Shown one piece after another: positions 28,447 to 40,690 of a stretch of 64,000 nt of DNA. The DNA comes from Prunus persica (taxonomy: Eukaryota > Streptophyta > Magnoliopsida > Rosales > Rosaceae): assembly GCF_000346465.2 (NCBI RefSeq), contig NC_034011.1:21712264-21776263 (forward strand), written 5' to 3'. Each line of letters starts with the position of its first letter. Position 1 is the first letter of the stretch. Both the position numbers and the translations under genes were made by a program. The notes below the pieces were generated by a model that saw only the letters and a list, made by a program, of their open reading frames with translations, was not told the origin of the DNA and searched no databases.

Positions 28447-31400
28447 ATGGCCGATACCCTAAGCCCTAACCCAACGGCCCAGAAGCAGAGGCTCCCGATG
28501 GCCGCTCGTCTCCAGTCTCCAACCAGCCCCTTCTTCCTCGGCTCCAACGACGACCACCTCGAGCGTGCACAAGCACGTGCGGCACGCGCCGCCGCGATTC
28601 GCAGAAAGTCCATTGCGCTCAATTTACCGCCACTGGATGCGGATACTGATCCCTGCCTCGGCAAGGAGCAGATTCTCGAGCTGTTCCAGAATTGCATCAA
28701 ACTGGCTAGCGAAAATGTCAGCACTTATCTCTCTCTCTGTTAGTTTATCATTCAAAGTTTTCAAATGAATTTGATTTAACCAAAAGTTAGAAGTTTATAG
28801 CAATCTGTTTGTCAATATGAGTGTGAATTTTGAAGTATTTCATTTTTTAGTACTTAATGATGATTTAAACAAAAGGGTTTTCTGTGGTTGAATTTTGATA
28901 ACCCTTTGTACTGTATTAGATTTTGAGTTTTATCTATTGGGTGCAGAAAATTAATCAAAAGAACACATGGGAGCTCAATCTGATAGACCATTTGACGGAA
29001 ATTATTAAGGTTGAAGAGGAAAATGACGCTGAGACGAATTTTCAAAAGGTAAGCTGTGCCTTTTGATGGTATGATATATAAAGGGTTTGTTTTTAAGTAT
29101 TGTTCGTCGTTTGTGGATATTTCGGATTAGTTTTGGAACTTGAAGGTGTGGCCAAAAGTTCATTCATTCAATTGAATATGCTATGTTCAATTAAATATGT
29201 ATCACTTTTCTACCTGTGCAGGCAAGCTGCACTCTTGAAGCTGGAGTCAAAATTTACTCATTAAGGGTGGATTCAGTACACTCTGAGGCATATAAGGTCC
29301 TTGGTGGAATGAATAGAGCAGGCCAAGAAGACGAACAAGGTTTGGTTCACTATACTTTGTTCTTTCGTTTCTTGTTCAAGTCAAATTCTTGGCTGAAACA
29401 ATTTAATTGTTAACGGTTTGTAGGAGTGATTACTATGTTGTATAGTTATCTTTAATCAGCTCATCTATAGTTTGAAATTTAACTGTCAATTTGTAAAGTT
29501 GTATAGTTCTCTTGATGCTGTGTTGTAATGTTAGATACTAGTCCGGATGATGCCGCTGTTGACAATGGACAAGATGTGGCGCATTCCAAGAAAGAGATGG
29601 AGAAAAAGGTTGATAGTTCTCTGGCTCACTCGAATGATTTAATAAACTCTGTATGCCAAGTACTGACGTAAATCCATAAATGCAGTCACCTTTATCAACG
29701 CTGGAGTCGTCTTTTGAGGCTCTAAATGTAAAAAAGTTTGATGGTGAGCACACATCCTTGTTATCCGTATAAATAGTTTTAAAGTGTGAAATGCGAGGTC
29801 AAATTTGTAATATTAATTTGTCTGTATTTTTCAGTTGCATTTGCAGTTGATCCACTCTATCATCAGACATCTGCACAATTTGATGAAGGTGGGGCTAGGG
29901 GTCTTTTAATGAATAATCTTGGAGTATATGGTAGATGCAGAGTTCTCTTTGACTCGTCGGAAGTACCAGCGAAGTGCATGTCATGTGATAATCAACATGA
30001 TAAATCAGATACCATCGATCTTTCTTTTGCTAGTGGTGAGTTGCATTTTTGGTAATGTATTGTTTTCTTGGTAACTCGTCTTCCCATATTATTTTTTTCA
30101 AATGAGAATATTCAGTTTTAATAACAGTCATGTTTTCTTGTTCTTTTATAGAGTATGTTGAACAAATGGTATTGAACATGCGAATGAAAGATGAAATTTC
30201 ACCAACTCTCAGGAATATAGTCAATCGATTTGATGAAGATAACAGAAGGCCAGCAGATATTTATTCCTGTTCTCAAGAATCAGCAGAGCAAGTAGACGCA
30301 GCCCATAATAATGAAGTTGAATTTGATGGTGATGTACCTGAGAACTTTGGGAACTGGGATTACGAACATGATGACCAAACAAGCATGGTAGAGGAGGGTC
30401 TTAACTGTGAAAATTCAACTTTTCCTAGTTGTCACGAGGTTTTTTGAACAAACTATCCCTATAATTGGTTTTGATTGTATATATTTGTTCAGTTGGTCTC
30501 TCTCTAGTTGTGTGTATAAGTGAAGAATCACTTTATTCCCTGATAATCTCTTAAATTTGTAGGAAAATGAACCGGGCGCTTTCGATGAGCGTGATAACGA
30601 GGAGAGACTTAAGGAAGTTGATGAGTATTTGTTCTTAAGTCTTGGATTAACTTCAAAACAAAATGCATGGGCAGGTCCTGATCATTGGAAGTATCGAAAA
30701 ACTAAAGGTCTGGTTCAGTGGTTATATCATCAACCAGTATGTGTATGTGTATTTCTTGTGCTCCAGTAGTATGGTAACATAGTGCAACAATATGTTTTCT
30801 CAGTTTCCGAGATTGATCCTTCTGGAGAACAACCAGTGGCGGTTAAACGACATAGGAAAAAAGTACAGCCTGATCTTGATTTCACGAAAGCCTTGGAAGA
30901 AGAAATGCCAGATATTTTTGCTTCTCCAAAAAATCCGAAGTCCTTACTGCTGCCAGCAAATAGAGGACCCTGTAATACAAAGCTTCCTGAGGATTGCCAC
31001 TATCAACCAGAGGATCTTATCAAGCTATTTCTGATACCTAATGTAAAGGTAATGTGTTGCAACAATCATACTATATATGTTTTTCCATCAAAATGGTGTA
31101 CGCTCGTTCTTTTTCATGAAATGCGTTTTTTTTTTTTGTGCTGCAGTTCCTTGGAAGGAGAGGCAAGAAGTCCTCAGGTAAGAAAGTTCTTTCTCGTTGG
31201 TTGGTAATAAATAGGGATAACCAATAATCAACATTTTTTCTGGATCCTTTTATTTTATTTTAAATTTTTATTAATGATGAAATGTGCAATTAATATATAG
31301 AGTACTTGTTGTGATATTAGATGAATCGAGGCGACAGTCTGATGATTATGGGCAATCGCCATTCTACGATGATGATGATGTATTTGGTGGCCAATATGAT

Positions 31401-32778
31401 GACGGAATTAGCCATAGTGATGTGGAGGACTTTAGCACACTTGTTTCTCAGCCTCGCCAGGTTGATTTCTAACTTTTCAGCTTGACGTAATTTGAGACCC
31501 CTTGCACTTGACCACAAGTCTGAGAGTGAGTGTTAGGTAGCCTATGACTTGGAGAGTTATGGTGGTTTACAAACCTGATTTCATCTCAAGTATTTTACAA
31601 GGTTTATTTATTTATATTTATATATATATATTTTATGAAGTAGGAAGAACTTTGTATTTTATTTCTCCCTTTGTCTTACAAGTATTTTACAAGTTTATAA
31701 TTGGATTATGTCTAGTTTTATAGATATTGATCATGGAGATGATAAGGGCTGCAATCTTAGGAATAGTTTTAGTCTGTAATTCAAAGCTCATTAAAACAAA
31801 TCTGTAGTTTTTGCTTATGCTTTCTTCCTACATCTAAACAATACAGGTAAACAAAATTGAAGTCCACTATGACAAGACTTCCAAACAAGTTGATGTCCAG
31901 GTTCTGAAAGAAACCCTTTGGGGCCATGTACAAGAATCTGTTCACATGTCGACACAGGTGCGCTAAGTTTTTCTTTTCATTTCTTTCTGCATATAATTTT
32001 TTGTGCAGTTTTCCTTAGGCTATATAGTATATAGCATATGGAATGAGTTTTTACATAAAAAAAGTTAGAAGACATGAAAGCTTAATTCGGGATTTATTTC
32101 TATACTAATACGAGCTATCGATTATTGATGTATTATTCCAATTGATTGAAGACTATTTTCCTTTTTTTATTCATGCTGGCAATCAATCTGTCTGTTGGAA
32201 CGTACTGGTTACCAGTAGTGGCCCTTGATGTGATCGGCCAACAGAAATGCATAAGTACCTGTGTCTTGCATGAGAAACACTTGTGTGTGTAATGGGAATA
32301 ACATTGTTTTGTTATTTTTAACTAATTAAGCTATACCATATATGATAATTTTTTCACTTAGTATAGCTTGAAAAATAGCAAAGTAGTATTATTCCGATTT
32401 CATAAAAGTTTTTCTATTCTTGTATTGGATACAATTATATAAACAGAATAGAAGATCAACACAGAACCATATTTAGGAATAGGAACTGCTATTACTCCAC
32501 ATGTCTTCTTTAGTTGCCGTCCTTCATTTATGATATACGTTATTTTGAGAAGGTAAATTCTGATTGTTGATATTTCTGATTTTGGAAAGGGTCAAGAACA
32601 ACTGGCATCCTTCAAGCAAATCTTGGCCAGCTTCCCAAGTGACTGCAGAGCTGCTGGAACTATCAATGAAATCTCCCCTCATCTGTGTTTCATATGCCTT
32701 TTACATTTAGCCAATGAGCATGGCTTGAGCATCCTTGGCACCACCAATTTGGATGATCTCAGCATACACCTTCCTTAG
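28447..32778 (+). CDS. CAPH: Condensin complex subunit 2 (CAP-H / Barren)
   Basis: The kleisin subunit of condensin I, which bridges the SMC2/SMC4 heads and compacts chromosomes in mitosis. Thirteen exons (28447-28716, 28947-29048, 29222-29339, 29535-29608, 29686-29743, 29835-30035, 30152-30438, 30563-30707, 30804-31048, 31147-31177, 31321-31460, 31847-31957, 32590-32778) give 1971 nt, or 656 residues, the usual plant CAP-H length. The N-terminal helix NDDHLERAQARAARAAAIRR, the SMC-binding WELNLIDHLTEII, the FAVDPLYHQTSAQFDEGGA-type block and the C-terminal winged-helix end (ISPHLCFICLLHLANEHGL) are family signatures. The middle is acidic and poorly ordered. Intron 12 (31958-32589) holds a small foldback element. 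No lesion is seen. Confidence 0.95.
32273..32415. mobile_element. Foldback MITE, diverged copy, in CAP-H intron 12
   Basis: A 143-bp stretch whose two ends are long imperfect inverted repeats: AGAAACACTTGTG at the left, and the complement of ATAAAAGTTTTTCT at the right. It shares this structure and internal words (GATAATTTTTTC, the paired TTTGCTAT/ATAGCAAA-type arms) with 34949-35096 in the next gene. It has no coding capacity, and no clear target duplication is seen. Confidence 0.7.
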
Positions 32779-33780
32779 CTCTCTGTTTATGATTGAAAAG
32801 GAAATGAAATGAAAAGTGTGTTTACAACTCTATTTATTTATAATAATATCCTGCTGTTCCTTTCAATATTTTATTTTAAATTGGTCTTGATGACAAGGAT
32901 GAAGTTGATATTGGTTTCTAATTTCTTGGTCTTCAGCAAATCAAACTAAAAATATAATGTGTCTCATTAAAAGCAATGTTATTTTATAATAAAAAGCAAG
33001 AAATATTATTCAAAAATAACAAAACCGTAGACTATTTACTCAATCAATCAAATGACAAGGCAGGCAAATGGACAAACCCCACGTTTCGTTCAGAAAGGCA
33101 GGACATGTGCACACACAGCCCTATCCTGATCACAATCCATCCTGATCGCAATAAAATCTTCTCATTCAATTACAAGATAAATAAACAATGACTTCAATGA
33201 GCTGTGATGCATTTGTTTGTGGCAAGATTCTCAACGAGTTGCATGCTGCTCATTTATTTTTGCGTTGAACGCATATCATGTGCTAATTATTTAGAGTTTT
33301 AAGTTTGCAAGAGACAGATAATTATGGTGGCCTTAATCAACTCTGTAGACACGTGGCTTAGCCAACTTCATTAGAATGGATGTGTTTAGATACCCCTTCT
33401 TCATGTTTAGATTGGAATATCCCTATCCCTATCCTTGAACATGAAAAAAGAACTTAAAACTCGTATTTCAGTCATTATAAAAAGTGCGAAGTTATTAATA
33501 TACCTGAAAGGCTGAAACCATACATATGTGATTTTTTTTAAAGCGACAACATTTCTTATTTGTCCCTTTTTTTTGGATACAGATTTTCAGATGAATTTTT
33601 CACGTTTTTTGTGTGTCAAAAGTGGCCGGGAAAGACTACAGAGCATTTATAACTAAAGCTCTTACCTTTAACCTCACAACTACAGAAATAGCAAAACCAA
33701 AAACATCTCTCCACTTCACAACACAAAATCTCAAAATCTCAAAACCCAAAACAAAATTAAAAAATTTATATAAAAAACCC
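32779..33780. other. Intergenic, CAP-H to hydroperoxide lyase gene
   Basis: It contains the CAP-H 3' UTR and the lyase promoter. The reading frame of the lyase stays open upstream of 33781 but has no ATG there, so the start stays at 33781. Nothing else is recognised. Confidence 0.5.
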
Positions 33781-36645
33781 ATGTCTTTCATGATGAGCAT
33801 GACGCCTGGCATCCCATCATCATCCTCATCCTCATCACCCTCACCACCATCATCACCACCGCTCTCTTCACCGACAGTATCACTTCCGGTCCGTACGATT
33901 CCCGGAGCCTACGGCTGGCCGCTTCTGGGGCCCATCTCTGACCGCCTGGACTACTTCTGGTTCCAAGGCCCTGAAACCTTCTTCAAAAAACGCACTGAGA
34001 AGTACAAGAGCACTGTGTTCCGTACAAATGTCCCTCCGAGCTTTCCTCTGTTTCTCAACGTCAACCCCAACGTTGTGGCTGTTCTGGACGGCAAGTCCTT
34101 CTCGTACCTCTTCGACATGGACTTGGTCGAGAAGAAGAATACTCTTGTTGGTGACTTCATGCCCAGTGTTAACTTTACTGGGGGCTTGAGGACCTGTGCT
34201 TACCTTGATACCACTGAACCACAACACGCTAAGGTACATGAACTCATGTGGATACTTTTTTGTTTCTGTTTTTGTTTTTGAAAATGTTCAGATCCGGAAA
34301 TGTTCTTTCCCAAATCTAGTGTCTAGCAACACAAATATTTTATATTATTATATTATCATAAATCTCGAGTTGATTTTTGTCTAAATGCGTGGCTCAAATT
34401 TACTGACAACATAAGAATTTATCTAACAACATAAAATCTCGCAAGAAAACATTACTCGTTCGTACTTATAGATTCGGGTTCATTTACTGGTCCGTTGGTT
34501 TACCGGTTTATTAGTTGCCATATTTTAAGAAGAAGAGAAAAATTGTGTCGAGCAATTGAAGAAACTGTGGCTTGTTTATGTCTGTTGCTGAACTAGAAGT
34601 AGATTCTTTCATCACAGTAATGGATGAGAGACTTGTTGGATATGTTTTCCTGGAGAATGAGGTTGCTGAAAAGTCCCAAAATGGTCCAAATGTGTGAACA
34701 CACTGGTTTGTCTTTTGTCATATGTTTAGGCTGTGAGTCAAGCCAACCCAAAATTTGTACCAAGAAAATTGTGACTTCTGCAGGACCCCTACTCTTGGGA
34801 CCATTACAACAATTGTTGGTGGTCCTAACGTCCAGTTGAATGTGAGATAGATAATCTTAAATTTTGAGTGGACTAAGATTAACAGATTGCTCAGTGAATT
34901 GGGATGAATTTTCCACGGGTTTGGTCAATGGTCTCTCTCTGTTTCTGGAGAAACACTTGTGGGAAACGGGAATAGCACTATTTTGCTATCTTCAGCCAAT
35001 CACGGCATGCCACACGTGATAATTTTTCCACATGGCAGCATGTGATTTGTTGAGGATAGCAAAACAGTGCAATTCCTGTTTCATACAAATTTTTCTGCTA
35101 TTTCTCGGTACTTTCCCTTTTTTACTCTTATATAAAATGAACTACTACCGTTTCCTCTAAAGTCACCATGGTGATTAAAGTTAACTGTACACAGTAATAA
35201 TTCTTAGTAAATATGGAATGAAGTATCATCTTGTTGTGATATGCTTATTTCTTGTTAAGCTAATTACAATCTTAAGATCTTCTTCACAGATCAAGAACTT
35301 TGCCATGGACATCTTGAAAAGAAGCTCCAAGGTTTGGGTACCTGAGCTCACTGCTAACCTCTCCACCATGTTTGACACAATAGAAGCAGAAGTGTCCAAG
35401 GATGGGAGTGCCAGCTACTTGATCCCACTCCAGAAATTCATTTTCAATTTCCTCACAAAATGCTTAGTTGGTGCTGACACAGCAAGCTCACCCAAGATAG
35501 CTGAGTCCGGTTACGCCATGTTGGACCGGTGGCTCGCCCTCCAGCTCCTCCCCACTGTCAAGATTGGTTTGCTTCAGCCTCTGGAGGAGATTCTCCTCCA
35601 TTCTTTTGCATACCCATCTTTTCTTGTGAGTGGAGACTACAACAAGCTTTACCAATTTGTTAAGGAACAAGGTATGTTACCAACAAACTGTTTCTACTTA
35701 CATTTAGTTAGCATATTGTAGATTACATCTTTAGGGAAATGTTCTCCTGACATATTGTTTATGGACCACTAATCGAGTTGATTATTATGTGAATATGTTG
35801 TCCAGATTTAACATAAACATTTATCTGCTGACATAAGTTTGACAAGAGAATATTACCATACATCTTTGTGGGACACACATATAATATATAGGCTATTAGA
35901 GATATGTTCTATAACGTGGTCGATAAATCCGGTACAAATGACAATCCTCAACAAGTTTAAGCTTGTACATGTGCCATGAACACAAATTATGGAATTGTTT
36001 ACAGGTAAAGAAGTAGTGAAGAGAGGTGAAACCGAGTTTGGACTGAGCCAAGAAGAAGTAATTCACAACCTTCTGTTTGTGCTTGGTTTCAACGCGTTTG
36101 GTGGGTTCTCTGTCTTTCTACCAACGTTAATAAGCACAATAGCTAGTGACACCACCGGCTTACAAGACAAAATAGTCAAAGAAGTCAGAGAAAAGGCCGG
36201 TTCAACTTTGACTTTCGACTCAGTTAAAAATTTGCCACTGGTTCAGTCTATAGTATACGAAACACTCCGGTGCAACCCGCCGGTTCCTCTCCAATACGCC
36301 CGGGCCAGGAAGGACTTTCAACTGAGTTCACATGACTCGGTTTTTGACATCAAGAAGGGTGAGTTGCTTTGTGGGTATCAACCACAGGTGATGAAGGATG
36401 AGAAGGTTTTTGATGAACCAGAGACTTTTCAACCGGACCGGTTCTTGAAAAATAAGGAGTTACTGAACTACTTGTACTGGTCCAATGGACCGCAGACCGG
36501 CTCACCAAGCCAGTACAACAAACAGTGTCCTGGAAAGGACACTGTGACCCTCACGGCTTGCTTGTTTGTTGCTTATGTGTTTCAAAGATATGATTCAATG
36601 ACTGGGACCGCAACTTCAATCACAGCCCTTGAGAAACCCAAGTAA
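33781..36645 (+). CDS. HPL: Fatty acid hydroperoxide lyase, cytochrome P450 CYP74B type
   Basis: It cleaves 13-hydroperoxides of linoleic and linolenic acid into C6 aldehydes (green leaf volatiles) and 12-carbon oxo-acids, usually at the chloroplast envelope. Exons 33781-34233, 35290-35671 and 36005-36645 encode 491 residues. A Ser/Pro-rich leader (about residues 8-35) comes before LPVRTIPGAYGWPLLGPISDR. CYP74 marks are VFRTNVPPSFPLFLN, the I-helix FNAFGGFSVF lacking the usual oxygen-activating Thr, the ExxR helix (ETLR) with PPVPLQYARARKDF, and the heme loop ending NKQCPGKD. Overall wording (LVGDFMPSVNFTGGLRTCAYLD) fits lyase better than allene oxide synthase. The heme loop has Pro after the Cys where I recall Ala in relatives. 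Intron 1 carries a foldback MITE. No break is seen. Confidence 0.92.
34949..35096. mobile_element. Foldback MITE in hydroperoxide lyase intron 1
   Basis: A 148-bp near-palindrome. The left arm (AGAAACACTTGTGGGAAACG, GCACTATTTTGCTATC) is matched by the reverse complement of the right arm (GATAGCAAAACAGTGC, CCTGTTTCAT, AAATTTTTCT), giving arms of about 60 bp. It belongs to the same family as 32273-32415 and is better preserved. No target duplication is clear, so the superfamily is unassigned. Confidence 0.8.
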
Positions 36646-38107
36646 GAGAGCAATGTGAGTGATCACAGTCGTTGAAATGGGGATGTGATGGATGATGAAA
36701 TAATGTATTTTTGTCTGTTTTTGTAAATTTGGTGTCGTTTGGGGTTTGTAGTCAATTAAAGCGGAGAGATACTTGAGGGAAAAGGGCAAGTTGGGTGTGC
36801 CCAGATTCATTAAATAAAAGTGAACAGAATGTGAAGGGTTTATTGTGGTGGTGTGGATCAAGGGTAGCCCCACTCCGCTTGAACTTCTATGGCTCTGTTT
36901 GGTATGATATGACAAATTGACACAAATGAGTTCACATTCCTTTCAAAAAGCATGCATGCCCTCTTGATAGCAAATTTCCTTTCGTACACCTATGTGCTAA
37001 GTGCATAGGTAGTATCCAAAGTTGGATGAGCTTTAAAGGCATTGAATGAGATTAGGCCCTCCCAAACCAAGATTATTAGGATAGCCAACATGATCTTGCT
37101 CCTCATTTTTTGCAATATTTTGTCTATAGATCTTGTAGCTTTTTCACAAGAAATTCTTGTATACTTGCAATCTTTGTATGTAACTTTTCACTCACAGAAC
37201 ATGATTAGCAAAACTATCACATTCTAAGGATTGAGAAGTTGCATTGTATACGACAGTCTCGGTGTGACAACTTTTCATTTTTTATCAAGGAAAGGAGGAA
37301 GAATTCCAACTTGAAATTGCTTCTAAGAAGCGTCACTAAGTCTGATAATCTTTCCACTTCTCTAGTTTAAGAGTTCTTCCTTGCAACCCCAAAAAAGAAG
37401 AAGAAAGGGTTTCTTTCCCATATTGCATCTCATCTCGCCTATTGCTGGTCTTTGGACTAGCCTAAGTCCCACTTGCCCACAAGCTGGGCTTTGCTTCCCC
37501 AATTAACCCAAGGACATCATGGATGACTGGCCAGCCGAGGTATTGGGACAGCCCAGCTTTCTATATGCCAAAACAATAATTTCAGCCTATGTAAGTGTCT
37601 ACTTAGAATCCTCTCAAGAAGTGAAGCTTTCCTACATGTTTCCCACCACTCATGCCCAATATTGTTAGGTTGGATCAATAGCAGCCAGCAGCCTCCACCA
37701 CCTCTTATCAGATCTATGGAGATTTTTAGACCAAATACAAAAAGAATTCAACATACCTCAATCAATGAAGCCAGGATTTAGACAACCATCCATACTGATA
37801 TTTAATGAAGAATTCCTGCTTTCAGTCTCACATGTGGAACATTCAACTATAATTGGGTGGAGAATTGAGATGATCAGGGTTCTTGACAACATTCATTGCT
37901 TTTGACATGCTAGATAACAACTATGTTCTCTATACTTTTAACTGTAAATACAAATAATTCAGTCTGGTAAATAAAACTGATTGCATATGATGCCCCATTT
38001 AAGTTGAAGAAGAGTGTCCTAGTAAGAGTTTATCACTAACCAAGAGAGGAAGTACCATGTTGAAGAAGATTAGCCTTTGGCTGTTCCATAATTGCCACAG
38101 AGGGTTT
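36646..38107. other. Intergenic between convergent hydroperoxide lyase and DUF1068 genes
   Basis: It holds the two 3' UTRs facing each other and about 1 kb of unremarkable DNA. No repeat or gene is recognised. Confidence 0.5.
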
Positions 38108-39767
38108 CTACACAGTCTGAACATTTCCTTGCGTCTGAGTATTAGAATTTGTAACCCCTTCTTTCCATCCTCTTTGACGAGCCCTAAGCTCCCATGTTGC
38201 TGTCAGTTTCCTCTGTGCCTCCAATGTTGCTTCAGCTTTCTCCCTTGCTTCTTCACATGTTTCCATCCCTGAATTGCACTTGTCTGCTTCCTTCTGATAC
38301 TGGGATGCAATCTTCTTAGCCTCCAGCAGAGCCATATCAGCTCGTTGTTGATTTTCTAAAGCTTCAGCTTCCCGAAGCTTCAACTCTTCAGTCAAAAGAT
38401 CCACAAAATTTTTCTCGGTGTCCTCACTTACCTCTGGATCATGCTTTGCACAATCTGCATAATATGTGCCAAAGACATAAATACACAGTGGAAGCTTCTA
38501 AGGATTGAATGAAATTTGAAACCTTCATGCAGCCCTATAATTGCATCACCCAATTTGGAAAACCAAAAATACTACCTAAATTCTAAAACCAAACTTATGA
38601 AAACCACAACCTTGTAATTTGAATTATTTAGATGATCGTTCAACCAAAATAAGAATGAAACGGACAAGCATCAAAGACGCAAATCCATCCTTCACGTTAA
38701 ATCAGCAATTTTAAAGAGCGAGTTAAGATAGACAAAAAGTGAGAGGGCACAGGAAAAAGAAAAGGCCAGAATTCAGTTATGGTCCAATGAACGAAATCTA
38801 CTAGGCTGTGAGCTCTTGATGCAGTCTTAACTGCAAAATGTGTAGTGTGGAGAAACCACACACATTCTACAGAATCATCTAGATGATGTTGAGAGACAGA
38901 ATTTGAGAGAATAAAAGTGAGCAGGAAAGTTTGCAATACTGCAAGACTTCACATTTCTTCCAGAAAAAATTGTCTATTGGAGAGTGGGATCTGAAAGTGA
39001 AAACTTTGCGACGATGATACTGGATTGAATGATACTTGCTATAATATCAGTCCTTAAAAGGTAACACCTCAGGGAAAATGAATTATCTAACATAAACAGG
39101 GGACAATTACTCGCTTTATGGCAAAGAGAAGGTACTAAGTAGTCAGTTATATCACAAAGCAATCAATCTAGAACATACATGCAGAACAAGTTAATTTGCG
39201 GTGAAGAGACTAACCTGCAAATGAAATGTTGCTGAGTCCTGCAGAACAAGAACAAAGCAAGATGAGTACACATCTGATAGTGATGACAATCAACTAACAA
39301 TACAGTAAAATCAGCTGAATGAAGTAACGCAATTGATTAAAAAAATCCCAAATTGATCACAACCAATAAAAGCTACCAACTTCAGATATGAAAAATAATG
39401 GAATGAATCAGTGAACCCAAATGGGATTTTGAGCTCATTGGCATCAAATCAGTACAAAATGTGCTAAACTCAACAAAATAAAAAACGAAAACATAAAAGA
39501 GATCCAATCAGATCTAGCCAAAATGGATCATAGGCAAGTGAAAGAAGAACAAACAAGAGCAAATTACCAATGGGGATGGAGAGGAGAGGCTGAGAAGAGC
39601 AATCACAGGTGCAAGGAGGGCAAGAAGATAAGGAAGAAGAAGATGAAGAGTGGGAGACGGCAGCTAAGCCCTCCATGAAGTGCCAGTAGAGAGGTGGGCC
39701 CACTATGTACCCGGCTATGCAAACCCCAACTATCACCAGCCCCGCCTTCAACACTGCCGGACTCATC

Positions 39768-39772
<5 letters not shown>
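38108..39772 (-). CDS. DUF1068 family membrane-anchored coiled-coil protein
   Basis: Exons on the minus strand: 39772-39568, 39238-39215 (only 24 nt) and 38454-38108, summing to 576 nt, or 191 residues. The N-terminus has one hydrophobic helix (AVLKAGLVIVGVCIAGYIVGPPLYW), then a Ser run and a Cys cluster (SSCPPCTCDCSS). From about residue 75 on, the protein is a charged helix (LTEELKLREAEALENQ, KIASQYQKEADKCNSGMETC) typical of a coiled coil. This is the standard plant DUF1068 layout. Cell function is unknown to me. The micro-exon is supported by phase and by correct AG/GT on both sides. A long AG/CT run lies directly in front of the ATG, in the leader. Confidence 0.9.

Positions 39773-39832
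<60 letters not shown>
39773..39832. repeat. (CT)n / (AG)n microsatellite in the DUF1068 leader
   Basis: About 60 bases of nearly pure CT repeat on + (AG on the transcript strand), starting right before the ATG of the DUF1068 gene. Interruptions are minor. Confidence 0.9.
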
Positions 39833-40157
39833 TCCAATCTGGGTTCTTCCTCAGCTTGTGAAATCGAATCGAAAGTCCCGAGCTTTGGAGCCGGCAACGT
39901 CGATTCTTAACGGTTTTTCACGGCCCGACTGCCGTATAGTTTTAGTTGGGACTTGTGAAGATCAAAGATGGCTTCTTTACATCTGCGAAAGCCTGTGAGA
40001 CTGTGACCGTGTTTTTATCCTTTTTATAAAAAAAAATTAATTTGAGAGTGAGACTTTTGCCAGTTGGTCCATTTCCATTTTCATTTCCCAGTTTATTATT
40101 TTGTGTTAATAGTCAAAGTCGTTTTTTGGTTTTGTGTTATCACTAATAATTAACTCT
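39833..40157. other. Promoter-side intergenic DNA of DUF1068 up to the copia insertion
   Basis: Upstream region of the DUF1068 gene. It ends at the copia target-site duplication ACTCT (40153-40157). No gene is seen. Confidence 0.5.
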
Positions 40158-40571
40158 TGTTATAAAATAACCTGGGATATGTGCGAATTTTGAGCTGCAC
40201 GTAAAGTAGATGAGACACAGTATTTAACGAGGTTCGGCTACGCCTACGTCCTCGGAGAGCAGCAACAGTAACTTTTCACTATATAATAATATGACTACAA
40301 TAGTGTTTACAATATGTGTGACTCACTGAATTTTCTCTCTGCTTACTTACCCTCTTCTTTCCTCTTCTCTCTCTTTCCTCCTTTCCTTTTCTTCTTTTTT
40401 TCCTATTTTCTTTCTCTCTTCTTCTTTCTCTATTTATAGACATGTTAAATGGCACCCGTGATTCTACAATACACATCCGTGAGTGTGCAGCTGATAAACC
40501 TCCAAATACTTTGCTTAATTTTCTTTGTGGGCCCCATAAATGTGGGCTCCACATGTTTCTTCTTTACAACA
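40158..40571 (-). repeat. 3' LTR of the copia element (414 bp)
   Basis: It is identical to the other LTR except for 45 extra bases at 40200-40244. It holds a TATA-like CTATAAATAG on the minus strand near 40431-40440, probably the element promoter, and a long CT/AG-rich tract. Confidence 0.93.
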
Positions 40572-40690
40572 CTCCTCCTTGGAGACCACATGTCCCTAGA
40601 TTGGTTGCCTCATTAAAACCTTGCTTGGAAAAACCCAGTGGGAAAAAACCTAAGCGAAGGAAAAAGAGTACAACGTGCATATGTCCTATG

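Noticed and set aside
33613..33780. Open reading extension upstream of the hydroperoxide lyase start
   Set aside because: There is no ATG in the extension, and its sequence does not resemble a transit peptide.
40279..40554. 91-codon minus-strand frame present in both LTRs
   Set aside because: It is non-coding LTR sequence (CT/AG tract) and is identical in both LTRs for that reason only.
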